The notes under the pieces are model-generated. The model saw only the letters and a program-made list of their open reading frames with translations. It did not search any database and was not told where the DNA came from. Shown piece after piece: positions 1-6,703 of a stretch of 6,987 bases of DNA. The first letter of the stretch is position 1. Every line of letters begins with the position of its first letter. The position numbers and the translations under genes were made by a program. This stretch comes from Propionibacteriaceae bacterium (GTDB taxonomy: Bacteria > Actinomycetota > Actinomycetes > Propionibacteriales > Propionibacteriaceae): NCBI GenBank assembly GCA_031287505.1, contig JAITSW010000208.1, positions 1 to 6,987 on the forward strand. Reading direction: 5' to 3'.

Positions 1-1
1 A

Positions 2-1276
2 TGGTACGGGGTCGCGGTGATCGCCCTGTTCGCTGCCAAGATTGTTTTGTCGTGGAAACCCCCTCCTGTTATCCCGCAACACCTGGCCGTGTCTAGTGCA
101 GGTGGTGTGCGTGTGGGTGTTGCAGTAACTGTGTATAACGAGGATCCAGACCTGTTGGGTGCCTGTTTGGGTTCGTTGTTGGCGCAAAGTTATCTGTTGG
201 AACGAGTGGTAGTTATTGATGATTGTTCTCCTGATCGTGGCGCGCTAACTGAAGCGGTTTCCTGGCGGGATCGTTTCTGCGAGGCGGGGATAGATCTGGT
301 GGTTGAACGGTTCGCGGTCAATCAAGGTAAAAGGCATGCGTTGATGCGGGCTTTGGAACTCCAACCTGACATTGATGCTTTGTTGGGGGTTGATTCTGAC
401 ACTGTGGTTGCTCCTGATGCGGTCGCTAACCTGGTGCGCAGCTACACCCAGCCGGATGTGAAAGTGGTCACCGGGTTGGTGTTGGCGTTGAACTTTGACC
501 GGAACCTGCTTACCCGGCTGATCGATTTGCGGTATGCGCAGGCGTTTCTGGTTGACCGGGGTGCCCAGTCCCGGTTCGGTCAGGTATTGTGCGCGTGCGG
601 GTCGTTGACGCTGTATTCGGCGCAGGTGTTACGAAAGTATCGTCCGGATTTTTTGAATCAACTGTTTTTGGGTAAACCAGCAGTGTTCGGTGATGATCGA
701 CGGTTGACTAACTATTGTTTGTTGGAAGGCCGGGCCCTGTTCAATCAAAGTGCTGTGGCTTGGACAGCTGTACCGGAGAAGATGAGCCATTTTCTGCGGC
801 AACAGGTCCGGTGGAACAAGAGTTTCTTCCGCGAATCGTTGTGGGTGCTGCGCGCCATGCCTATCCGCAAACCTGCGTTCTGGTTCACGTTCATCGAGTT
901 AGCCGGTTGGATCATTTTCACCGGGACTCTCATCTTCGCGTTGGTCGTCGCACCACTAGTCACCGCGCAACTGTTGATCGGCCCATATTTGCTGTATTTA
1001 GCGCTCATGGCCTACGGCCGGTCATTCCGTTACCCCGATCTGACCGGGGTCAGACCCAAAACTAAAGACCGCCTGATCGGATTCGCGATAGCCCCCATCT
1101 ATGGATTGTTACATGTCGGTGTCCTGGTATGGCTACGAATCTATGCGCTGGTAACACTGCGCCGCTCAAATTGGGGTACCCGCAGCAGCGTCGAAGTTAC
1201 CCTGAACCGACCCAGCCCTAACGCGTCATCAGTACCGGCTCAAAACCTGCCCGTTCAGGCCTCCACATCTGCGTGA
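2..1276 (+). CDS. hasA: Hyaluronan synthase-like membrane glycosyltransferase (GT2), 5' end cut by window edge
   Basis: Processive family-2 glycosyltransferase, expected to polymerise UDP-sugars into a polysaccharide and export it through its own membrane domain. The frame is open to base 2, and codons before the GTG at 17 read WYGVAV, matching the second hydrophobic segment of streptococcal HasA. The true start therefore lies outside the window, roughly 35-40 residues earlier. Numbering from the GTG at 17: VTVYNED (37-43), IDDCSPD (67-73), NQGKRHA (102-108), DSD (126-128), CGSLTLY (194-200), GDDRRLTN (225-232, catalytic Asp region), QQVRWNKSFFRES (262-274, the QxxRW product-binding motif) and WGTR (386-389). 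Hydrophobic segments lie at about 288-332 and 354-380. From memory, GDDR-LTNY, RWNKSFFRES and the C-terminal YG-LH...WGTR pattern agree with Streptococcus HasA much better than with NodC or cellulose synthase. The last 30 residues are a Ser/Pro-rich tail. At least four Leu codons are TTA. No UDP-glucose dehydrogenase is visible, so hyaluronan as product is inferred. Confidence 0.85.
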   Translation, partial: WYGVAVIALFAAKIVLSWKPPPVIPQHLAVSSAGGVRVGVAVTVYNEDPDLLGACLGSLLAQSYLLERVVVIDDCSPDRGALTEAVSWRDRFCEAGIDLVVERFAVNQGKRHALMRALELQPDIDALLGVDSDTVVAPDAVANLVRSYTQPDVKVVTGLVLALNFDRNLLTRLIDLRYAQAFLVDRGAQSRFGQVLCACGSLTLYSAQVLRKYRPDFLNQLFLGKPAVFGDDRRLTNYCLLEGRALFNQSAVAWTAVPEKMSHFLRQQVRWNKSFFRESLWVLRAMPIRKPAFWFTFIELAGWIIFTGTLIFALVVAPLVTAQLLIGPYLLYLALMAYGRSFRYPDLTGVRPKTKDRLIGFAIAPIYGLLHVGVLVWLRIYALVTLRRSNWGTRSSVEVTLNRPSPNASSVPAQNLPVQASTSA

Positions 1277-1285
1277 TTACCTAGT

Positions 1286-1293
1286 AAAGGAGA
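1286..1293 (+). promoter_or_regulatory. Ribosome binding site of the lipoprotein gene
   Basis: AAAGGAGA lies 9 nt before the ATG at 1303, a near-ideal Shine-Dalgarno sequence. It sits in the 26-base gap after the synthase stop codon (1274-1276), which supports this start and a shared transcript. Confidence 0.8.
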
Positions 1294-1302
1294 ACTCAAC
1301 TC

Positions 1303-2130
1303 ATGCGAACCCTGTCATCTTGGCTATGCCGTTTGGTGTCGACCGCCGTAGTGGCCGGTCTGGTCTTGTCTGGCTGCACTTCCAGCCCTGCTTCGACGAC
1401 CGCTGGGACTGGTACACCGAGCCCATCACAGTCGGTGCCGGTAGCGACCGAGGGTTCCCTCGACGCACTGTTGGCGTGCCTGTCAGCGGCAGGAATACCA
1501 GCCTCGCTGCATGATCTAGGCACCGACGGCCAAAAGGTCATCTTCGAACCTGATCAGTGGGTCATCAACCGTGACCTGACCGGACAGGTCACCGTCTCGT
1601 ACACCAATGACACCACTGTGATGACCGCCGATCAGGAAACTGTCTGGCTTGAACCCGAAGGGCCGCTGCTTGTCATCGACGGCCAGGACCACACCGCCAA
1701 CTACACCACTTGTCTTAGCCAAGCAGGCTACACAACCAGCGAAACTAGCCCCACCACACCACAAAACCCTGACCAGACCAACACTGTCGCTGAAGCATCC
1801 ACCAAATGGGCGACCTGCGCCCGCAAAAACGGGCACCTTGACATCACCGACCCTGAACCAACCTCACCCGGTGGGCTACCCGAAGTAGTAATCCCAGCAA
1901 CCATCACCACCAGTGAACTAGCCAAACTTTTGAAAACCTGCCCGCCATACGACGCCGCCGCATTCCAGAAAACCAAAGACGCCTGGGCCAAAGGCGACAC
2001 CAGCTATCAAGCACCAGCATTCCCCAACCTGACCGTGTCACCATCCGACGGCACCAACAAAGGCGAACAAACCCGCATCGAACTACTCGAACTAATCAAC
2101 CAAACCCAAGCACAAGCTCTCAACCAATAA
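1303..2130 (+). CDS. Secreted lipoprotein of unknown function, downstream of the synthase
   Basis: I do not recognise a named family. The N-terminus is a lipoprotein signal peptide: Arg at 2 and 10, hydrophobic stretch about 11-23, and the lipobox LSGC with the lipidated Cys at residue 25. A Ser/Thr/Pro/Gly linker (26-50) follows. The mature part has four further cysteines at 59, 137, 172 and 213. Three sit in similar settings (ACLSAAG, TCLSQAG, TCARKNG), so the protein may be built from related small units and could form two disulfides outside the cell. The segment WATCARKNGHLDITDP resembles the 'C-xx-G-xx-xx-D-P' pattern of small actinobacterial lipoproteins. It starts 26 bases after the synthase gene with a strong ribosome site, so the two are very probably cotranscribed. 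Its job may lie in export or anchoring of the polysaccharide, but that is inference from position only. The 3' half is unusually rich in C and A on the coding strand. Confidence 0.85.
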   Translation: MRTLSSWLCRLVSTAVVAGLVLSGCTSSPASTTAGTGTPSPSQSVPVATEGSLDALLACLSAAGIPASLHDLGTDGQKVIFEPDQWVINRDLTGQVTVSYTNDTTVMTADQETVWLEPEGPLLVIDGQDHTANYTTCLSQAGYTTSETSPTTPQNPDQTNTVAEASTKWATCARKNGHLDITDPEPTSPGGLPEVVIPATITTSELAKLLKTCPPYDAAAFQKTKDAWAKGDTSYQAPAFPNLTVSPSDGTNKGEQTRIELLELINQTQAQALNQ

Positions 2131-2163
2131 AGGCACTTCAACTGGAAAGGATTCCCCGGCTTG

Positions 2164-2220
2164 TGGGGTTGACCCCTTAAACCGGACATTTGGGATGGCG
2201 GGATTAAGGAGTCAACCCCA
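2164..2220. repeat. 57-bp element with 17-bp inverted ends (TG...CA): IS remnant, MITE or terminator
   Basis: The left arm 2164-2180 (TGGGGTTGACCCCTTAA) and right arm 2204-2220 are reverse complements with one mismatch; 23 bases lie between. The element begins TG and ends CA, and the left end continues into AACCGGACA. TG/CA ends with a nearby A-C-(T/C)GGACA block are typical of IS3-family insertion sequences, so this could be the fused ends of an internally deleted copy. I see no target-site duplication. It starts 34 bases after the lipoprotein stop and would fold into a strong RNA hairpin, so it could also stop the operon transcript, although no U-run follows. Confidence 0.5.
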
Positions 2221-2239
2221 GAAGACCCATACTTCTGGG
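2217..2239. repeat. Hairpin overlapping the right arm of the 57-bp element
   Basis: CCCAGAAG (2217-2224) pairs perfectly with CTTCTGGG (2232-2239) around a 7-base loop. Its left arm shares bases 2217-2220 with the previous inverted repeat, so in RNA the two stems compete at that edge. No T-run follows directly; the nearest is TTTTT at 2278-2282. Confidence 0.55.
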
Positions 2240-2318
2240 AAGCCTGAATACCCCGGAGCCGACAACGCGCCAGAAACATTTTTAGAACAGCAACATGAGG
2301 TTTTGACATGCCAACAAC

Positions 2319-2365
2319 TGTCACCCATGTCCCGACTCACCTGTCACTTGTCACCTATGTCGTGA
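2319..2365. repeat. Two 17-bp TGTCACC direct repeats, 30 bp apart
   Basis: The copies at 2319-2335 (TGTCACCCATGTCCCGA) and 2349-2365 (TGTCACCTATGTCGTGA) differ at three positions. A partial copy, CTGTCAC, lies at 2341-2347. Repeated TGTCACC-ATGTC-TGA blocks remind me of the multiple repeats at the ends of some actinobacterial IS21/IS481-type elements, but no transposase is present. The family assignment is from memory and weak. Confidence 0.5.
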
Positions 2366-2374
2366 ACCTAGACA

Positions 2375-2400
2375 TTGTTATGCCGACATCGGCATAACAA
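2375..2400. repeat. 26-bp palindrome: perfect 12-bp arms around a 2-bp centre
   Basis: TTGTTATGCCGA (2375-2386) is the exact reverse complement of 2389-2400, separated by CA. Such length and symmetry are unlikely by chance. The geometry suits a dimeric protein: a repressor operator or a recombinase site with a 2-bp core. A partial echo, ATGCCGACAAG, occurs at 2432-2442. There is no poly-T and no gene immediately beside it. Confidence 0.75.
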
Positions 2401-2587
2401 GTTATACCCGTCGATGTAGGCTCCGACCTTCATGCCGACAAGTCTATCCGGGCGATGCCGCCCCTGTGCGGGCATTCCTTTCCGCAGATGCTGCTTGGAA
2501 GCGGTTCCTGCAAAAAGAGGATACCCTCGACTCGCGACTGTGGGGACTACCTACCCCCACATTTCGTTTCCGCGGCCAGCGTCCATC

Positions 2588-2618
2588 GGAGGGCGTTTGT
2601 TTGCTCCGAACGCCCTCC
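2588..2618. repeat. Hairpin downstream of the tRNA
   Basis: GGAGGGCGTT (2588-2597) is the exact reverse complement of AACGCCCTCC (2609-2618), with an 11-base loop. It lies about 170 bases past the 3' end of the minus-strand tRNA and could help end the ppx-tRNA transcript. Neither side has a T-run, so a classical intrinsic terminator is not supported. Confidence 0.45.
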
Positions 2619-2788
2619 ACACTCGACAGTGGACGGCCGACCCGCCCGACAGGAGGCACCCCTCGGCGACCGATCCGGCAACAAAGCTATCCGCGCGAGG
2701 GTGCCGTGAACGCCCACCGGCCAGAGTTGACGCAGCTGCAAGTCGCCAACAGACACGGCATCCACGTTCAGGCCGTCCGCAACACCTG

Positions 2789-2861
2789 TGTCCCTAATGG
2801 GATTCGAACCCATACTGGAGCGGGTTTAAGCCGCTTGCCTCTGCCGTTGGGCTACAGGGAC
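2789..2861 (-). tRNA. tRNA with anticodon UAA (Leu by anticodon), class I-like short variable loop
   Basis: The 73-nt cloverleaf reads on the minus strand. Acceptor stem GTCCCTG (2861-2855) pairs with TAGGGAC (2796-2790), with one G-U pair. The D-arm has a three-pair stem GCC/GGC and the conserved GG in its loop. Anticodon stem AGCGG/CCGCT encloses loop CTTAAAC, giving anticodon UAA (2828-2826). The T-arm is ATGGG-TTCGAAT-CCCAT. The discriminator is A (2789) and the 3' CCA is not encoded (CAGG follows). UAA would decode the leucine codon UUA, and A73 fits leucine. However, the variable loop is only five bases (2818-2814), whereas bacterial tRNA-Leu normally has a long extra arm. It begins 11 bases after the ppx stop codon and is probably processed from the same transcript. 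A tRNA next to ppx is, as far as I recall, common in Actinobacteria. Confidence 0.9.
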
Positions 2862-2872
2862 CTTGGGAGATT

Positions 2873-3790
2873 CTACTTGCCGAGAGCCAACTCGGCGACA
2901 ATTCCGTCAAGCAAGTCTGCCTCACAGACGGTGAGCGGGAGGCCAACCACCCGCGAAACTTCGCGGGCGATTACCCCGCCGGCGGAAATCACGTCAGCCC
3001 GACCAGCCTGCATCGTGGGCAGCGCCAAGATTTCCTCAGTGGTGGACGACAGCAGGCGCCCGACCAAATGGCGCAGATCCGATTGGCTGATGACATATTC
3101 GTGGACGCGCTCGCGATCGTAATGCGGAAGCTCCTGCACTAAGGCAGCCAACGATGTGACGGTGCCGCCCACACCCACAAACGAGTAGATCTCGTCAAAG
3201 TCGATATCGCTGGAGGTAATCAGGTCGTCCACATATTCCCGGGCAGCAAGGATCTCTTCTTTTGAGGGAACCTCATTCGCGAAGAAACGCTCCCGCACCC
3301 GCACTCCGCCGATATCGAGCGAAACTGCCTGATAAACCTCGTTGCCCGAGCCGGTGACCAACTCCGTCGAGCCGCCGCCGATATCCATCACCAACACCGG
3401 CGCTGGGAGATTGGGCAGGGCTCGCACCGCGCCCAAATAAGAAAGCCGAGCCTCTTCTTCGCCGGCGATGATCTCTGGGTTTACCCCAAGCCGGGCTCGG
3501 ACGCCGGCGTAAAAAACTTCGGAGTTGTTGGCATCGCGAGCCGCCGAAGTGGCAACCACCCGGATTTTGGTACCGCCCGCCGCGTCAATCTCTTCGGCGA
3601 AATCGTCAAGGGCCGCAAACGTCCGCTCAAGCCCGGGGGTGGAGAATTCTCCGGTGGCATCCACCCCTTCGCCCAACCGGGTGAGGAAAAGCCGACGGTC
3701 AAGTTCGGTGAGCTTTCCGCCCTCATAGCGCGAAAGCAGCAGACGAATCGAATTTGTGCCGCAATCAACGGCTGCCAGAATCTCAGACAT
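2873..3790 (-). CDS. ppx: Ppx/GppA-family phosphatase (exopolyphosphatase / pppGpp phosphohydrolase type)
   Basis: Cytoplasmic enzyme of the ASKHA (actin-like ATPase) superfamily that hydrolyses polyphosphate and/or converts pppGpp to ppGpp. At 305 residues it is the short actinobacterial two-domain form (like Rv1026), without the C-terminal HD domain of E. coli Ppx. Motifs in order: DCGTNSIRLLL (9-19, phosphate-1 loop), ATSAARDANN (80-89), GEEEARLSYLGA (110-121, catalytic Glu region), DIGGGSTEL (136-144, phosphate-2 loop), GVGGTVTSLA (206-215) and GRADVI near the C-terminus. The ATG at 3790 is the only in-frame start before a stop codon. GGAGG ends just 3 nt before it, which is unusually close. 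An out-of-frame ATG at 3800-3798 opens a five-codon frame overlapping the start. The gene lies downstream of DUF501, as in mycobacteria, but 147 bases away. The short form's substrate (polyphosphate or pppGpp) cannot be settled from sequence. Confidence 0.93.
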   Translation of the reverse strand: MSEILAAVDCGTNSIRLLLSRYEGGKLTELDRRLFLTRLGEGVDATGEFSTPGLERTFAALDDFAEEIDAAGGTKIRVVATSAARDANNSEVFYAGVRARLGVNPEIIAGEEEARLSYLGAVRALPNLPAPVLVMDIGGGSTELVTGSGNEVYQAVSLDIGGVRVRERFFANEVPSKEEILAAREYVDDLITSSDIDFDEIYSFVGVGGTVTSLAALVQELPHYDRERVHEYVISQSDLRHLVGRLLSSTTEEILALPTMQAGRADVISAGGVIAREVSRVVGLPLTVCEADLLDGIVAELALGK

Positions 3791-3873
3791 GACCCTCCAT
3801 AATCAGCAGTAAGCCTAACGCAATCGAATCCCGCCCAGCTCAACTGTCTTCGGCTTGTTCTATTCTGCTCCGA

Positions 3874-3959
3874 GATTTACCCAGGCGCACACGAACACCG
3901 CCGGGGAAGAGCCTGATTTGACGGCCTCGCCGGTGATTTACCCAGGCGCACACGAACAC
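3874..3959. repeat. 25-bp perfect direct repeat, period 61 bp, copying the 3' end of the DUF501 gene
   Basis: Bases 3874-3898 and 3935-3959 are identical over 25 positions. The second copy holds the last codons of the DUF501 gene (C-S-C-A-P-G, stop). The first repeats them in the intergenic gap toward ppx, and the sequence just upstream of the two copies is not clearly similar. This looks like a small duplication or recombination scar; no other function is visible. Confidence 0.8.
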
Positions 3960-4426
3960 TGCCAAAACTCGCCGATTTGCGCCAGTGCCTCATCGCCAAA
4001 AGGATTCACTCCCGGCCCGGCGGCCAGGGCATGTCCAACCACCGCGTGCAGGCATTTCACCCGATTTGGCATGCCTCCGGCGCTATAGCCCTCGATTTGG
4101 GCCACCTCGCCATAGGCTTTTCGATCAGCTAGATAAGCCTCATGGGCTTGGGCATACCGGGCGGCCAACTCTTCGTCGTCGGCTATGCGAGCCGTCATCT
4201 CAGCCATCACCCCGGCCGCTTCCAACCGGGAGCAGGCAGCCACGGCGTTTGGGCAAGTCAGGTAATAGAACGTCGGAAACGGGGTGCCGTTTGGGAGTCG
4301 GGGGGCGGTTGAAATCACTCCGGGCTTACCGCACGGGCAACGCCACGCCACCCCGACCAAGCCCCGCGGGGAACGTCCCAATTGCGCGGCTATGGCCAGT
4401 TCGTCTTCTGGGGTTACTGATTGCAT
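3938..4426 (-). CDS. DUF501 family protein
   Basis: A conserved actinobacterial protein of unknown function, found between the ftsB-like gene and ppx (Rv1025 in M. tuberculosis). The 162-residue length is typical. Visible family features: WRCPCGKPGVI (28-38), LPNGTPFPTFYYLTCP (44-59) and the C-terminal PNRVKCLHAVVGHALA (120-135) followed by GPGVNPFGDEAL (137-148). Conserved Cys30, Cys32, Cys58 and Cys125 with His127 could bind a metal, which is inference. The extreme C-terminus adds Cys157 and Cys159 in a CSC motif. The ATG at 4426 is the first possible start after an in-frame stop upstream. Its ribosome site is poor (AGGG about 14 nt before the ATG). A good promoter lies about 60 bases upstream, so the gene need not depend on ftsB transcription. 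It is predicted to be cytoplasmic, with no signal peptide or membrane segment. Confidence 0.9.
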   Translation of the reverse strand: MQSVTPEDELAIAAQLGRSPRGLVGVAWRCPCGKPGVISTAPRLPNGTPFPTFYYLTCPNAVAACSRLEAAGVMAEMTARIADDEELAARYAQAHEAYLADRKAYGEVAQIEGYSAGGMPNRVKCLHAVVGHALAAGPGVNPFGDEALAQIGEFWQCSCAPG

Positions 4427-4486
4427 ATCAGGACAATTATCCCTTAAAGCGCAACGCCCAACCCACTACTTGATTCAGCGATGGTC

Positions 4487-4514
4487 AATATAGCGTGACA
4501 AATATCCCTGTCCA
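4487..4514 (-). promoter_or_regulatory. Sigma70-type promoter for DUF501-ppx-tRNA
   Basis: On the minus strand, TGGACA (4514-4509; 5 of 6 to TTGACA) and TATATT (4492-4487; 5 of 6 to TATAAT) are separated by 16 bases. Transcription would start near 4480, leaving a leader of about 55 bases before the DUF501 ATG. It lies in the 152-base gap after ftsB, in the direction of the downstream genes. Confidence 0.55.
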
Positions 4515-4578
4515 CGACTAACAACTCGAGACAAGTGCTGAAAAAGAAGAAACCCAAACCACCCACGAAAGATTGAGG

Positions 4579-5151
4579 TTAGCGTTTGATTTTGACGGTC
4601 GGTTTGTCGGCGGTCTCCAGAGAACCCCACATTCGGGCTATCCACGAGCCTCCGACAAGCTGGGATTCGTCCTCGCTGCCGTCACCGATTTCCGCTCCTC
4701 CGGCCAACACGTTGCCATTCTCGTCGACAACTCGAAAACCGGTCTCCCCCGGGAGCACCCAGCCTAGGCGACTTCTAGCTTGGGTGCGGACGTAGTTGGG
4801 GTCGTCCCAGCGCGCCAACTCACCTTCAAGCTTCGAAATCTCGGAGTTCTTATCGCGAATCTCCTGCTCTAGCACGGCGATCTGGTGTTTCTCATCCAAG
4901 TAGATGCGCAGGGTTGGCGCGTAAAAGAGCACAACCAACATCAGCACGCACACTAAAGCGATGGCCCGGCCGGTAATAGCCACCCGCTTCGAGGTTGGAT
5001 TCACTGCTTCGCCGCCAGTCTTGCCGGCCGCGGCATTTGGCGTCAGGCCGACGCCAGGGCGCGAACCCACCCGGGTGCGCCGCTCCGGACGCCCAGAACC
5101 GGGTTTTGCGTTATCGCGTCTTGGGGAAGTAGCCATATCAGCATTAACCAT
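4579..5151 (-). CDS. ftsB: FtsB/DivIC-type septum formation initiator
   Basis: A bitopic membrane protein of the division machinery, which in bacteria acts with FtsL and FtsQ to activate septal peptidoglycan synthesis. The 190 residues comprise a long basic Arg/Pro/Gly-rich cytoplasmic tail (1-58), one membrane segment (about 63-81), a coiled coil (about 84-115) and the DivIC signature RWDDPNYVRTQARSRLGWVLPGE (114-136) followed by TGFRVVD. A variable acidic-then-basic C-terminal tail follows (144-190). Length and layout match actinobacterial homologues such as Rv1024, with long extensions at both ends. The start is uncertain. The ATG at 5151 has GGCGGAG only 2 nt upstream, while the second ATG (5136, residue 6) has no ribosome site at a good distance. 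The gene follows the eno terminator, so it needs its own promoter in the 78 bases between; I see no strong one there. The name ftsB is by analogy. Confidence 0.9.
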   Translation of the reverse strand: MVNADMATSPRRDNAKPGSGRPERRTRVGSRPGVGLTPNAAAGKTGGEAVNPTSKRVAITGRAIALVCVLMLVVLFYAPTLRIYLDEKHQIAVLEQEIRDKNSEISKLEGELARWDDPNYVRTQARSRLGWVLPGETGFRVVDENGNVLAGGAEIGDGSEDESQLVGGSWIARMWGSLETADKPTVKIKR

Positions 5152-5229
5152 AGCTCCGCCCCGCAGTATCTTCTACACCCTCGAGAGCTGTGTTTCTTTT
5201 CGGCGCGCCAGCTAGGACGGCGGACGCAG

Positions 5230-5274
5230 AAAAAAATCAGGTGTGGCGCCCCGGAAACCCGAGGCGCCACTCCT
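5230..5274 (-). terminator. Intrinsic terminator of eno
   Basis: Reading the minus strand, GTGGCGCC (complementing 5263-5270) pairs with GGCGCCAC (5250-5243). An inner CGG/CCG stem closes an AAAC-type tetraloop and an outer AGG/CCT pair lies beyond one mismatch. Seven T residues (plus-strand A at 5230-5236) follow after two bases. The stem begins about 10 bases past the eno stop codon. Confidence 0.93.
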
Positions 5275-5283
5275 AGTTGGCTA

Positions 5284-6597
<1,314 letters not shown>

Positions 6598-6631
6598 TTA
6601 TCCCCAACTCGCATAGCCTATCGCCGTTGGC

Positions 6632-6653
6632 ACTCCAAGCTCACCTTGGGAGT
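6632..6653. repeat. Imperfect inverted repeat upstream of eno
   Basis: ACTCCAAG (6632-6639) pairs with CTTGGGAGT (6645-6653) with one bulged base and a five-base loop. It sits 68-89 bases before the eno start and overlaps TTGGAG, a weak -35 candidate paired at 17 bases with TATGCG. It could be an operator or leader hairpin; the promoter itself is not convincing. Confidence 0.35.
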
Positions 6654-6703
6654 CATTCGTCCAAAAGGCAGCCGAAGACCTGCCACGATGTGACACTCGG
6701 TAA

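Larger units (their letters stand above)
2131..2788. other. Long non-coding region between the synthase operon and the tRNA
   Basis: No reading frame here shows recognisable protein features, a good ribosome site or a plausible start. The left part (2164-2400) is rich in inverted and direct repeats, listed separately. The right part (about 2440-2788) is GC-rich and unremarkable apart from one hairpin. Frames that run through it continue into the tRNA or into the antisense of ppx and are not credible genes. Confidence 0.6.

Noticed and set aside
17..19. GTG at 17 as the true start of the synthase
   Set aside because: The frame is open to the window edge and codons before it continue a HasA-like hydrophobic segment; the first membrane helix would be missing.
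1543..1550. TTCGAACC as a tRNA-derived attachment copy
   Set aside because: Only eight bases match the tRNA T-loop and it lies inside the lipoprotein coding frame; chance is enough.
2547..2813. 88-residue minus-strand open frame at the tRNA
   Set aside because: Its N-terminus (MGSNPIRDTG) is simply the translated T-arm of the tRNA, a common annotation artefact.
2466..3122. 218-residue plus-strand open frame
   Set aside because: It runs across the tRNA and antisense to ppx and has no family features.
3985..4473. 162-residue plus-strand open frame
   Set aside because: It is the mirror of the DUF501 gene, which has clear conserved motifs on the other strand.
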